This document shows, piece after piece, positions 27,056 to 36,599 of a stretch of 64,000 nt of DNA. How positions within the stretch are numbered: the first letter of the stretch is position 1; every line of letters begins with the position of its first letter. Under the pieces are notes generated by a model. It ran no database searches. It was given only the letters and a program-made list of their open reading frames with translations, and was not told where the DNA came from. The translations under genes were made by a program, and so were the position numbers. Source of the stretch: Geomonas azotofigens (GTDB taxonomy: Bacteria > Desulfobacterota > Desulfuromonadia > Geobacterales > Geobacteraceae); assembly GCF_018919395.1 (NCBI RefSeq), contig NZ_JAHLME010000003.1:496001-560000 (forward strand). The letters run 5' to 3'.

Positions 27056-29122
27056 ATGAAAATGACACTGGAAAAACGCATCTTATTGTTCTCCTTCCTG
27101 ATCCTCTTCCTCACCATCTTCATTGGTTCCGGTATGGACATAATGGCGTTGCGCAAGGACCAGGTGAACGCGCTCAACCTGCGTTCCAAGGGACTTGCCG
27201 TCGCCCTCAAATCCAACATCGAGAAGGTCATCAACCTCGGTCTGGAATTGAAAGACATGACCGGCGTGTCCGAGAAGTGCCGCGAGATCATCGAGGGGAA
27301 CCCGGACATCGCCTACTGCGTGGTGACCGAGCTCACCGGCAAGGTGCTCTTCGCCAGCGATCCCCGTTTCATGACCCTCCCCATCCAGGAATCCCAGAAG
27401 GAGGAGGCGCGGGTCGGCGAGGAACCGGTCTACAAGCGTCGCATCACCATGAAGGTGAACGGTTCCACCAACACCTATTACGACAACGCCGTCATGGTGC
27501 TGAGCCCCTACGGCAAGCCGGTCGCCCAGGCGCACGTCGGCTTCAGCGAGCAGGTCGTCTTTGACAAGATGAAGGGTATGGTGCTGAAAACCCTTTTCCT
27601 GCTGGCGATCTCCCTGGTGACCTCCTTCACCCTCATCATGCTGTTCATGAAGCGCTACGTGATGCAGCCCATCTCGTTGCTGCTCAAGGGGGTGAAGCAG
27701 ATCTCCGAGGGGGCCTTCGACACCCACATCGGCGAGGTGCAGGTCTACGAGTTCAACGAGCTGGCCCGCAACGTCAACATCATGTCCCAGTTCCTCAAGA
27801 ACAGGGACGCCGAGATCAAGAAGAACTACCAGGACATGGAGCGCACCTTCGACGAGCTGCAGGCCTCCTACCGCAAGCTGGAGAAGCTCTCCACCGATCT
27901 CGAGCGCTCCGAGGAGCTGTACAAGTCCCTGATGGAGGACGCGAGCGACGCCATCGTGGTGATCGGCGCCGACGAGTCCATCCGCATGGTCAACAAGATG
28001 GCCGAGGAGTTTTTCGGCTACGAGGCCAAGGAACTGGTGGGGCTGCCGCTCACCAAGATGCTCCTGCTTTTGAACATCGGCAACATCCCCAAGGTGCACC
28101 GGATCTTCCGGGAGGCGGCCGAAGGGGCCCACATAGCCGAGGAGATGCAGCTTTCCAGGAAGGAAGGGGGCGCCATGGTCGCCATGCTGCACGCCTCAAG
28201 CATCAAAAGCGGATCGGAGACGCTGGTGCAGGCGATCTTCCGCGACGTGACCCGCGAGCGCGAGATCATCCTCAACCTGGAGAAGAGCTCCGCCGACCTC
28301 GCGCGCCTGAACCGGATGAAGGACTCCTTCCTCGGGCTCGCCTCGCATGAGCTGAAGACCCCGCTCACCGTCATCATGGGGTACTCCGAGCTGATCACGA
28401 CCGACCTGGCCGACAAGGTGGACAAGACCGTCCTCGAGATGGTGGTCAACATCGCCAACGCGGCGTCCCGCCTGGACAACATCATCAAGGACATGGTCGA
28501 CGTCTCCATGATCGACGAGAAGCGGCTGCAGCTGAAGGTCGAGGACATCCAGCTGAACCGCCTGATCGAGGCCTCGGTGAACGAGCTGCGCTTCTTCTTC
28601 TCCATGAGAAAACAGGAGGTGGTGCTCAACCTGGACGAGTCGCTTCCTTCCATACGCGGCGACGCGCTGCGCCTCATGCAGCTTCTCTCCAACATTCTCG
28701 GCAATGCCATCAAGTTCACCCCGGACGGCGGCCGCATCACGGTCTCCAGTTCCGCGAAGTACCTGCTGCGCGGCCCCTCAGGCAGCGGGGAAGGGCGCGA
28801 ACACCACCTGTTCCTGGAGATCACCGTGACCGACACCGGCATCGGCATCGATCGCGAGGACCAGTTGCGCGTCTTCGACAAGTTTTACGAGGTGGGGAAC
28901 ATCCAGGAGCATTCCAGCGGCAAGGTGGCCTTCAAGGCCAAGGGGGCGGGGCTCGGCCTCTCCATCGCCAAGGGGATCGTCGACATGCACGGCGGCGAGA
29001 TCTGGGTCGAGTCCACCGGCTACAACCCGGAGCGTTTCCCCGGCTCCACCTTCCACATCCTGCTCCCCGTGACCCCCGGGCTGAACGAGGGGAGCACCGA
29101 CTACAGCAGGCTTTTGCGTTAA
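27056..29122 (+). CDS. transmembrane HAMP-PAS sensor histidine kinase
   Basis: 688 residues. First membrane helix about 7-28, a periplasmic domain of about 150 residues that may be single-Cache-like, second helix about 180-200 followed by HAMP (MQPISLLLKGVKQISEGAFD), a coiled coil with EI-heptads (about 265-300), PAS (about 300-410), HisKA with LASHELKTPLTVIMGYSE, then HATPase with NILGNAIKFTPDGG, DTGIGID and GAGLGLSIAKGIVDMHGG. It is orphaned: no response regulator is adjacent. The ribosome site is weak, and an ATG six bases later (27062) is also possible. Confidence 0.93.
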   Translation: MKMTLEKRILLFSFLILFLTIFIGSGMDIMALRKDQVNALNLRSKGLAVALKSNIEKVINLGLELKDMTGVSEKCREIIEGNPDIAYCVVTELTGKVLFASDPRFMTLPIQESQKEEARVGEEPVYKRRITMKVNGSTNTYYDNAVMVLSPYGKPVAQAHVGFSEQVVFDKMKGMVLKTLFLLAISLVTSFTLIMLFMKRYVMQPISLLLKGVKQISEGAFDTHIGEVQVYEFNELARNVNIMSQFLKNRDAEIKKNYQDMERTFDELQASYRKLEKLSTDLERSEELYKSLMEDASDAIVVIGADESIRMVNKMAEEFFGYEAKELVGLPLTKMLLLLNIGNIPKVHRIFREAAEGAHIAEEMQLSRKEGGAMVAMLHASSIKSGSETLVQAIFRDVTREREIILNLEKSSADLARLNRMKDSFLGLASHELKTPLTVIMGYSELITTDLADKVDKTVLEMVVNIANAASRLDNIIKDMVDVSMIDEKRLQLKVEDIQLNRLIEASVNELRFFFSMRKQEVVLNLDESLPSIRGDALRLMQLLSNILGNAIKFTPDGGRITVSSSAKYLLRGPSGSGEGREHHLFLEITVTDTGIGIDREDQLRVFDKFYEVGNIQEHSSGKVAFKAKGAGLGLSIAKGIVDMHGGEIWVESTGYNPERFPGSTFHILLPVTPGLNEGSTDYSRLLR

Positions 29123-29239
29123 TCAAATCTCAGCAACTTCATCTTGAATCTGCCAACCAATTCCTGTATAAAAATAAGGTTTTTCTGCCGTTCATGAGTC
29201 CCCGTCGCTGGGGTGATTCGCGCTAGTTTGGAGGGATGC

Positions 29240-30010
29240 ATGAGGCTCAGCCTCTTGGCAAGTGGCAGCAAGGGGAATTCCCTGTTTCTGGAAACCGATT
29301 CCTGCCGTTTGCTGATCGATGCCGGCCTCTCCGGTCGGGAGACCACCACCCGGCTCGCCTCCATCGGGGTCGACGCCGCCACGCTGGACGGCATCCTGGT
29401 CACCCACGAGCACACCGACCACATCCGCGGCGTCGGAACGCTTGCCAGGCGCCTCAAGATCCCGGTGCTCGGCTCGAGCCGGATGCTGCAGGCGGCGCAC
29501 CACGTGATCGGCAAGGCGGAGTTCATCGAGTTCGAGGCGGGCGCCCCGTTCGTCTTCAAGGGAGTCTCCATCGATCCTTTCCCGGTCACCCATGATGCCT
29601 GCGACCCGGTCGGCTTCCGGATCGAAAGCGGCGAGGGGTGCATCGGCTTCGCCACCGACCTCGGCATCGCCACCCGGCTCACCCAGGAGAAGCTCAAGGG
29701 GTGCCGCGCGCTGGTGCTGGAATTCAACCACGACGAGCGGATGCTTCAGGACGGGCCGTACCCCTGGCACCTCAAGCAGCGCATTCGCTCCCGCCACGGG
29801 CACCTCTCCAACGCCGAGGGGGCGAACCTTTTGGAGGAACTTCTGCACGGCGACCTGCAGGGTGTCTTTCTCTCCCATCTCTCCGAGGTGAACAACGACC
29901 CGGCGCTGGCGCTCGACGCCGCGCGCGGGCTTTTGAGCCGCCAGAACCTGTGCGGACCGGACCTCTTCCTGGGGTGCCAGCACCAGGTGAGCGGCGTATT
30001 CTCTGCGTGA
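29240..30010 (+). CDS. metallo-beta-lactamase-fold hydrolase, YycJ/WalJ-like
   Basis: 256 residues. The start MRLSLLASGSKGNSLFLET is typical of YycJ-type proteins. The metal motif HEHTDHI (HxHxDH, about 58-64) is followed by histidines in FPVTHDA and in FNHD and HLS, and aspartates near ATDLG. Members are zinc nucleases or phosphodiesterases of the beta-lactamase fold; WalJ-type proteins are linked to DNA repair or cell-wall regulation in Firmicutes. The function here is uncertain. AGGAGG-like TTTGGAGGG precedes the ATG at 29240. Confidence 0.85.
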   Translation: MRLSLLASGSKGNSLFLETDSCRLLIDAGLSGRETTTRLASIGVDAATLDGILVTHEHTDHIRGVGTLARRLKIPVLGSSRMLQAAHHVIGKAEFIEFEAGAPFVFKGVSIDPFPVTHDACDPVGFRIESGEGCIGFATDLGIATRLTQEKLKGCRALVLEFNHDERMLQDGPYPWHLKQRIRSRHGHLSNAEGANLLEELLHGDLQGVFLSHLSEVNNDPALALDAARGLLSRQNLCGPDLFLGCQHQVSGVFSA

Positions 30011-30015
30011 TTCTC

Positions 30016-30110
30016 GCACCCCCCGTTAAGGGGACAGGCTACTTTTCGGAGCCTCCCTTGGTAAAGGGGACAGGCACCTAGCGGAGCCAGTCCCCTCGAT
30101 TGGGGGATGC
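30016..30110. repeat. GGGGACAGGC-type intergenic repeat with hairpin
   Basis: Two direct copies of a 27-base unit, starting TTAAGGGGACAGGCT at 30026 and TAAAGGGGACAGGCA at 30062, both end CGGAGCC. The second forms a hairpin with the following GCCaGTCCCC (30066-30095). GGGGACAGGC repeats are common dispersed elements in delta-proteobacteria and may be REP-like. Confidence 0.65.
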
Positions 30111-30161
30111 ACCTGTTTTTGCCATAAAAAAATCTGACAATTCAGCAAGGGGGAAGAATTC

Positions 30162-31457
30162 GTGATCGAACGTTACAGCCGTCCTGAAATGACCCGCATC
30201 TGGGAACCCGAAAACCGCTATGCCAAGTGGCTCGAGATAGAGATCTACGCCTGCGAGGCGCACGCCGAGATGGGGCGCATCCCGAAAGAGGCGGTCTCCC
30301 GCATCAGGGCCAAGGCGAGCTTCGACGTGGCGCGCATCGACGAGATCGAGCGCACCGTAAAGCACGACGTCATCGCCTTCCTCACCTCCGTTGCCGACTA
30401 CATCGGCGACGACTCCCGCTTTGTTCACCTGGGCCTCACTTCCTCCGACATCCTTGACACCTCCTTCGCCATGCTCTTGAAGGAAGCCGGCGAGCTGATC
30501 ATCTCCGACATCAAGCGCCTCATGGCCGTGATCAAGACCCGCGCGTACGAGCACAAGATGACCCCGCAGATGGGTCGCTCGCACGGCATCCACGCCGAGC
30601 CGGTCACCTTTGGCCTGAAGATGGCGCTCTGGTACGACGAGATGGCCAGGAACCTGAAGCGCATGGAGTCGGCGCTGGAGACCATCTCCTACGGCAAGAT
30701 CTCCGGCGCCGTCGGCACCTTCGCCAACATCGACCCGCAGGTCGAGGAGTACGTCTGCAAGAAGGCGGGCTTGAAGCCGGCTCCCTGCTCCACCCAGGTG
30801 CTGCAGCGCGACCGTCATGCCGAATACTTCACCACCCTCGCCATCATCGCTTCCTCGATCGAGAAGTTCGCCGTCGAGATCAGGCACCTGCAGAGGACCG
30901 AGGTGCTCGAGGCCGAGGAATTCTTCAGCAAGGGGCAGAAGGGCTCTTCCGCCATGCCGCACAAGAGGAACCCGGTCCTGTCCGAGAACCTGACCGGCCT
31001 GGCCCGCCTGATCCGCGGCTACGCCCTTTCCGCCATCGAGAACGTGCCGCTGTGGCACGAGCGCGACATCTCCCACTCTTCCGTCGAGCGCATCATCGGG
31101 CCGGACGCGACCGTCACCCTGGATTTCATGCTGAACCGCGCCATTGGCCTCATCGAGAACCTGGTGGTCTACCCGGAAAACATGATGCGCAACCTGAACC
31201 AGATGCGCGGCCTGATCTTCTCCCAGCGCGTGCTTTTAAAACTCGCCGAGGCGGGTGCTTCCCGCGAGAAGGCCTACGCCCTGGTGCAGAGAAACGCCAT
31301 GAAGGTGTGGGAAGAGGGGAAGGACTTCCAGACCGAGCTCTTAAACGACGAGGAAGTGACCTCGTTTCTCCCCGCCGAGGAGATCAAGGAAGCCTTCGAC
31401 CTCGGTTACCACATGAAGCACGTCGACACCATTTTCACGAGGGTCTTTGGTGGATAG
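30162..31457 (+). CDS. purB: adenylosuccinate lyase
   Basis: 431 residues from GTG 30162 with AAGGGGGAAG upstream. The superfamily signature KGSSAMPHKRNPV (about 265-277) is intact, and the catalytic His region GRSHGIHAEP is present. The first part YSRPEMTRIWEPENRYAKWLEIEIYAC is diagnostic of PurB. It acts twice in purine synthesis (SAICAR to AICAR and adenylosuccinate to AMP). The gene overlaps mscS by eleven bases and begins the purine run. Confidence 0.97.
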   Translation: MIERYSRPEMTRIWEPENRYAKWLEIEIYACEAHAEMGRIPKEAVSRIRAKASFDVARIDEIERTVKHDVIAFLTSVADYIGDDSRFVHLGLTSSDILDTSFAMLLKEAGELIISDIKRLMAVIKTRAYEHKMTPQMGRSHGIHAEPVTFGLKMALWYDEMARNLKRMESALETISYGKISGAVGTFANIDPQVEEYVCKKAGLKPAPCSTQVLQRDRHAEYFTTLAIIASSIEKFAVEIRHLQRTEVLEAEEFFSKGQKGSSAMPHKRNPVLSENLTGLARLIRGYALSAIENVPLWHERDISHSSVERIIGPDATVTLDFMLNRAIGLIENLVVYPENMMRNLNQMRGLIFSQRVLLKLAEAGASREKAYALVQRNAMKVWEEGKDFQTELLNDEEVTSFLPAEEIKEAFDLGYHMKHVDTIFTRVFGG

Positions 31458-32538
31458 CCTCCTCTACTACCTGAAACCGGACGAGATGGATCCCTTCTAT
31501 CTCTTCTGGGGCAAACAGGCGCTGATTTCCGTCGCCATCATCGTCGTCTTCTACCTCCTCTCGAGGCTCCTGCAGGTGCTGATCGCCAAGATCGGGACCC
31601 GCCTGTGCGCCGCCACGGAGACGGAACTCGACGACAGGATTCTTGAGCGGGTCTCCGGACCCGCCATGCTCCTCGTCAACTGCGCGGGCCTGTACCTGGC
31701 CATCAAGCGCCTGCCCTTGCACGACAAGGTGGGCGTCGCCGCCGCCGGGCTGTTGTTCGTGGTGAACATCACCATCCTCACCGTGATCGCCTACCGGGTG
31801 CTGGACGAGCTCCTGAAGGCGTACGGGGCGCGCGTGGCCGGGGCCGACGTGAGCCGCCAGATCATGCCGCTGGTGGAGAAGCTCTGCACCATCTTCCTGG
31901 TGGTCACGGCGCTCATCATCACGCTCAAGCACTTCAACTACGATATCCTGTCGCTGGTCACCGCCCTGGGCGTCGGCTCTTTGGCCATCGGCCTCGCCGC
32001 CAAGGACACCCTGGCCAACATGGTGTCCGGCTTCACGCTCATGATCGACCGTCCCTTCCGCATCGGCGACCGGATCCAGCTCGGGACCCAGGTCGGGGAC
32101 GTCATCGACATTGGTCTTCGGAGCACCAAGATCAAGGGGGCGGACAGCACCTTCCTGATCATCCCGAACTCGGAGCTGTGCAACTCGACCCTGGTCAACA
32201 TGGCCTTCCCGGACGTCAGGGTGAAGGGGCGGGTAAACATCGGCATCGGCTATGAAAGCGACGTGGCGCGCGCCAAGGAACTGATGGTGCAGACCGCGCT
32301 CTCGGTGCCTGACGTGCTCAACGAGCCCAAGCCCGAGGCCTTCTTCATGAACTTCGGCGACAGTGCGCTGAACCTCTCGCTCTTCTTCTGGGTCGCCGAC
32401 TACACCCACACCGTGTCGGCCACCGACCAGATCAACAGCGCCCTGCTGCAGTGCTTCCAGGACAACGGCATCACCATCCCGTACCCGACGCGTACGGTTA
32501 TCCATGAAAAGGACACCAACAATGCCCCACAGGATTGA
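31447..32538 (+). CDS. MscS-family mechanosensitive channel
   Basis: 363 residues from GTG 31447. Several N-terminal hydrophobic segments, then the pore helix and MscS beta domain: ALGVGSLAIGLAAKDTLANMVSGFTLMIDRPFRIGDRI (about 175-215) is the pore-lining hallmark. The C-terminal alpha/beta domain follows. Such channels relieve osmotic stress. It overlaps purB by eleven bases at the start and purL by seventeen at the end, so it is translated within the purine operon, an arrangement with no obvious metabolic logic. Confidence 0.93.
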   Translation: MVDSLLYYLKPDEMDPFYLFWGKQALISVAIIVVFYLLSRLLQVLIAKIGTRLCAATETELDDRILERVSGPAMLLVNCAGLYLAIKRLPLHDKVGVAAAGLLFVVNITILTVIAYRVLDELLKAYGARVAGADVSRQIMPLVEKLCTIFLVVTALIITLKHFNYDILSLVTALGVGSLAIGLAAKDTLANMVSGFTLMIDRPFRIGDRIQLGTQVGDVIDIGLRSTKIKGADSTFLIIPNSELCNSTLVNMAFPDVRVKGRVNIGIGYESDVARAKELMVQTALSVPDVLNEPKPEAFFMNFGDSALNLSLFFWVADYTHTVSATDQINSALLQCFQDNGITIPYPTRTVIHEKDTNNAPQD

Positions 32539-35512
32539 GATCACCCTTAAGGACGAGGTTCGCGACCCGCGCGGTGAGCGCATCAAGCGCGAGATCGAGC
32601 ACTTCCTCCACCTCGAAGTGGCCGACGTGCGCACCATCGACGTCTACACGGTCGACGCGGCACTCTCCGCCGACGAGTTGACCCAGGTTGCCGCCGGTCC
32701 CTTCAGCGACCCGGTCATCCAGAACTACTCGATCGACAAGCCCGCAGCGGCAGGTTTCGATTACCTGGTCGAGGTCGGCTTCCGTCCCGGCGTCACCGAC
32801 AACGTCGGCCGCACCGCCGGCGAGGCGATCGGTTACCTGCTGGGCCGCCCGCTGGCGGTAGGGGAGGGAGTGTACACCTCCGTGCAGTACCTGATCTCCG
32901 GGAAGCTCTCCCAGGCCGACGCCGAGAAGATCGCCACCGGCCTTCTGTGCAACACGCTGATCCAGCGCTACCAGATCCTGGACGCGGCCACCTTCAAGGC
33001 CCAGGGGGGCGTCGCTCCCTTCGTTCCCAAGGTGCAGGTCGAGGCGAAGGCCGAGGTGAACACCATCAACCTCGAGGTCTCCGACGAGGAACTGATGCGC
33101 ATCAGCCGCGACGGCGTGCTGGCGCTCACCCTTGACGAGATGAAGATCATCCAGGCGCACTACCGCGACCCGCTTGTGGTCGAGAAGCGCAAAAGCTTAG
33201 GCCTTGGCGCGGCTCCCACCGACGTCGAGCTGGAGGCCCTGGCCCAGACCTGGTCCGAGCACTGCAAGCACAAGATCTTCTCCGCCGACGTCACCTACGA
33301 CGACGGCACCGGCAAGACCGAGAAGATCAACTCGCTGTTCAAGAGCTACATCCAGAAGACCACCGCCGACGTGCGTGCGGCGCAGGGGGACAAGGACTAC
33401 TGCCTCTCCGTGTTCAAGGACAACGCGGGCGTCATCAAGTTCAACGACGACTGGTCCCTGGTGTTCAAGGTGGAGACCCATAACTCCCCGTCCGCGCTGG
33501 ATCCCTACGGCGGGGCGCTCACCGGCATCGTCGGCGTGAACCGCGACCCGTTCGGTACGGGGAAGGGCGCGAAGCTCATCTTCAACACCGACGTCTTCTG
33601 CTTCGCCGATCCCTTCTACGAGAAGGAGCTCCCCAAGCGCCTGCTGCACCCGCGCCGCATTTACGAGGGTGTGGTCGAGGGCGTGGAGCACGGCGGCAAC
33701 AAGAGCGGCATCCCGACCGTTAACGGTTCGCTGGTGTTCGACGAGCGTTTTGCCGGTAAGCCGCTGGTATTCTGCGGCACCGCTGGGCTCATGCCTGCCA
33801 CCATCAAGGGTGAGCCGTCGCACCAGAAGAAGATCATCCCGGGCGACCTGATCGTGATGACCGGCGGCCGCATCGGCAAGGACGGCATTCACGGCGCCAC
33901 CTTCTCCTCGGAGGAGCTGAACGAGAACTCGCCGGTGTCCGCGGTGCAGATCGGCGACCCGATCACCCAGAAGCGGATGTTCGACTTCCTGATCCGCGCC
34001 CGCGACAAGGCGCTGTACCGCTTCATCACCGACAACGGGGCAGGGGGGCTTTCCTCCTCCATCGGCGAGATGTCCGAGGAGTGCGGCGGCTGCCAGCTCG
34101 ACCTCTCCAAGGCGCCGCTCAAGTACCCGGGTCTCGCTCCCTGGGAGATCCTGATCTCCGAGGCGCAGGAAAGGATGAGCCTCGCCGTGCCGCCCGAGAA
34201 GATCGACGAGTTCATGGAGATGGCCAAGCGCTACGGCGTCGAGGCGACCGTGCTCGGCACCTTCACCGATTCCGGCATCTTCCACATGCTCTACGGCGAC
34301 AAGACCGTGGCCTACCTGCCGCTTTCCTTCATGCACGCGGGCCTGCCGCCGATGCAGATTCCGGCTCGCTGGGAGAAGCCGGTGCACGAGGAGCCGAAGC
34401 TCGCTCCGGCCGCCGATTACACCACCGACGTCAAGGCGCTCCTCTCCTCCCTTAACATCTGCTCCAAGGAGAGCGTGGTGCGTCGCTACGACCACGAGGT
34501 CCAGGGCGGCTCCGTGGTGAAACCGTTCACCGGCGTGGACAACGACGGCCCGTCCGATGCGGCGGTGGTACGCCCGATCCTCGATTCTTTCGAAGGTGTC
34601 GTAGTCGGCCACGGCATCTGCCCGCGCTACAGCGACATCGACGCCTACGACATGGCGGCCAACGCCATCGACGAAGGTCTTAGGAACTACGTCGCGGTGG
34701 GCGGCTCGCTTGACTTGGTCGCCGGCCTTGACAACTTCTGCTGGTGCGACCCGGTCCTCTCCGAGCGGACCCCGGACGGCCCGTACAAGATGGCCCAGCT
34801 CGTGCGCGCCAACAAGGCGCTCTACGACTACTGCACCGTCTTCTCCATGCCGCTCATCTCCGGCAAGGACTCGATGAAGAACGACTTCTACGACGGCACC
34901 ACCAAGATCTCCATCCCGCCGACCCTGCTCTTCTCGGTCATCGGCAAGATGGAGGACGCGCGCCTTGCCGTCACCATGGACGTGAAGCGCGCCGGCGACC
35001 AGGTCTATCTCCTGGGCGCCACCGCCAATGAGCTGGGCGCCTCCGAGTACCTGGCGCAGAAGGGCTTCATCGGCAACAACGTGCCCAAAGTAGACGCACA
35101 GGCGGCGCTCGCCACCTACCGCGCCTACGGCGCCGCGCTCAAAGCAGGGTTGGTTGCTTCCTGCCACGACCTCTCCGACGGCGGCCTCGCGGTTGCCGCG
35201 GCCGAGTCCGCCTTTGCCGGCGGCTTCGGCATGGAACTCGATCTGGCCAAGGTGCCGTTCAAGGGTGACGCGGGGGACAAGAGCGACATCGTGCTCCTCT
35301 TCTCCGAGTCCGCTTCCCGTTTGCTGGCGACGGTGCGCGCCGAGAAGGCCGCCGAGTTCGAGAAGGCGATGGCCGGTACCGCGTTCGCCAAGATCGGCGC
35401 CGTCACTGCGGATCCGACCCTGAAGGTGAAGGGGATCGCCGGCAACGTGGTGGTGAACGCCGCCAACGCCGAACTGAAGGCCGCTTGGCAGGAACCGCTG
35501 AAGGACCTGTAG
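32522..35512 (+). CDS. purL: phosphoribosylformylglycinamidine synthase, PurS-like N-terminus fused to PurL
   Basis: 996 residues from ATG 32522 (AAGGA nine bases upstream; it overlaps mscS). The first 200 residues hold two PurS-like half-domains, HRIEITLKDEVRDPRGERI and YLVEVGFRPGVTDNVGRTA. PurL follows: LAQTWSEHCKHKIF (about 245, catalytic His), KVETHNSPSALDPYGG, FSSEELNENSPVSAVQIGDP and the ATP-binding TDNGAGGLSSS. The single-chain E. coli enzyme is about 1295 residues and includes glutaminase; here the glutaminase is the separate purQ gene. Intermediate between fully fused and three-subunit forms. It converts FGAR to FGAM. Confidence 0.95.
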   Translation: MPHRIEITLKDEVRDPRGERIKREIEHFLHLEVADVRTIDVYTVDAALSADELTQVAAGPFSDPVIQNYSIDKPAAAGFDYLVEVGFRPGVTDNVGRTAGEAIGYLLGRPLAVGEGVYTSVQYLISGKLSQADAEKIATGLLCNTLIQRYQILDAATFKAQGGVAPFVPKVQVEAKAEVNTINLEVSDEELMRISRDGVLALTLDEMKIIQAHYRDPLVVEKRKSLGLGAAPTDVELEALAQTWSEHCKHKIFSADVTYDDGTGKTEKINSLFKSYIQKTTADVRAAQGDKDYCLSVFKDNAGVIKFNDDWSLVFKVETHNSPSALDPYGGALTGIVGVNRDPFGTGKGAKLIFNTDVFCFADPFYEKELPKRLLHPRRIYEGVVEGVEHGGNKSGIPTVNGSLVFDERFAGKPLVFCGTAGLMPATIKGEPSHQKKIIPGDLIVMTGGRIGKDGIHGATFSSEELNENSPVSAVQIGDPITQKRMFDFLIRARDKALYRFITDNGAGGLSSSIGEMSEECGGCQLDLSKAPLKYPGLAPWEILISEAQERMSLAVPPEKIDEFMEMAKRYGVEATVLGTFTDSGIFHMLYGDKTVAYLPLSFMHAGLPPMQIPARWEKPVHEEPKLAPAADYTTDVKALLSSLNICSKESVVRRYDHEVQGGSVVKPFTGVDNDGPSDAAVVRPILDSFEGVVVGHGICPRYSDIDAYDMAANAIDEGLRNYVAVGGSLDLVAGLDNFCWCDPVLSERTPDGPYKMAQLVRANKALYDYCTVFSMPLISGKDSMKNDFYDGTTKISIPPTLLFSVIGKMEDARLAVTMDVKRAGDQVYLLGATANELGASEYLAQKGFIGNNVPKVDAQAALATYRAYGAALKAGLVASCHDLSDGGLAVAAAESAFAGGFGMELDLAKVPFKGDAGDKSDIVLLFSESASRLLATVRAEKAAEFEKAMAGTAFAKIGAVTADPTLKVKGIAGNVVVNAANAELKAAWQEPLKDL

Positions 35513-35607
35513 ATATCGCGAATCTTTTATATGCAGAAAAAAAGCGGGTTGTGCAATAATGAGGACCGTTGTGCCCCGCTACCAACCATCCGATAGAGGA
35601 CTTATTG

Positions 35608-36432
35608 ATGACCAAGGCTAAAGCGCTTGTCATAACAGGCAACGGCACCAACTGCGAAACCGAGGCGGCCCACGCCTGCAAGCTGGGCGGCTTCGACGAG
35701 GCGCGCATCGCCCATATAGCTGAGCTTCTCACCGGCGAGGTGAGCCTGGACGATTACCACTTCCTGAACCTGACCGGCGGCTTCCTGGACGGCGACGACC
35801 TGGGGAGCGCCAAGGCCCAGGCCAACCGCCTGCGCTACGCGGCCGTGGAAGGAAAAGAAGAGCGTCTGGTGGACCAGATCACCCGCTTCATCGCGGACGG
35901 CAAGCTGATCCTCGGTGTCTGCAACGGTTTTCAGCTCCTGGTGAAGATGGGGATGCTCCCGGCACTCTCCGGTAACTACCTGAACCAGACTGCGACCCTG
36001 ACCTACAATGAAGGCGGCCGTTTCCAGGACCGCTGGTGCTACTTGAAGGTCGATGCCGATTCGCCGTCCCTGTACACCCGCGGCATCGAGGGGGGCGTCT
36101 ACCTCCCGGTGCGTCACGGTGAGGGTAAGTTCCTGGTGGACGATGCCAAGACCCTGGAGACCATCGAGGCGAAGCATCTCTCCTGTCTTAAATACTCCGA
36201 CAAGAACTACACTGCGCCGACCATGGATTTCCCCGAGAACCCGAACGGGTCGGTGAACGCTATCGCCGGCATCTGCGACGAGACCGGCCGTATCATGGGG
36301 CTCATGCCGCACCCCGAGGCGTTCGTGCACCGCACCCAGCACCCGCGCTGGACCCGCGAGGAACTGCCGGAAGAGGGCGAAGGCCTGATCTTCTTCAAGA
36401 ACGCGGCCAAGTACGTGAAAAAGAACTTCTAA
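35608..36432 (+). CDS. purQ: phosphoribosylformylglycinamidine synthase glutaminase subunit
   Basis: 274 residues from ATG 35608. Class I glutamine amidotransferase: nucleophile Cys in GVCNGFQLL (about 97), with the His-Glu pair in MPHPEAFVH near 232. The start ALVITGNGTNCETEAAHACKLGG is PurQ-like. It supplies ammonia to PurL from glutamine. It is longer than the PurQ of three-subunit systems (about 225) and resembles the C-terminal domain of long PurL, suiting the fused PurS-PurL partner. It begins 95 bases after purL. Confidence 0.96.
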   Translation: MTKAKALVITGNGTNCETEAAHACKLGGFDEARIAHIAELLTGEVSLDDYHFLNLTGGFLDGDDLGSAKAQANRLRYAAVEGKEERLVDQITRFIADGKLILGVCNGFQLLVKMGMLPALSGNYLNQTATLTYNEGGRFQDRWCYLKVDADSPSLYTRGIEGGVYLPVRHGEGKFLVDDAKTLETIEAKHLSCLKYSDKNYTAPTMDFPENPNGSVNAIAGICDETGRIMGLMPHPEAFVHRTQHPRWTREELPEEGEGLIFFKNAAKYVKKNF

Positions 36433-36533
36433 CATTCCCGCCCCCGGAGGGGGAGGGTCAGGGAGGGGGAGCGAAGCGGCTTGTACCGGCAGCTTCCCCC
36501 CTCCTGACCTCCCCCCTCCGGGGGGAGGGAATG
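36433..36533. repeat. about 100-bp inverted-repeat intergenic element
   Basis: The arms begin CATTCCCGCCCCCGGAGG and end GGGGGGAGGGAATG. They are near-complementary along most of their length, including GAGGGTCAGGGAGGGGG against CCCCCCTCCTGACCTCC. Elements of this kind are dispersed in Geobacter-like genomes. This one sits between purQ and purF and would form a large RNA hairpin there. Confidence 0.75.
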
Positions 36534-36599
36534 GTGAACAGCCCTTCGGGGAATACAACAAGGATCGACAGGTAAGCAGTTCTTTTATAAGGAGCAGTC

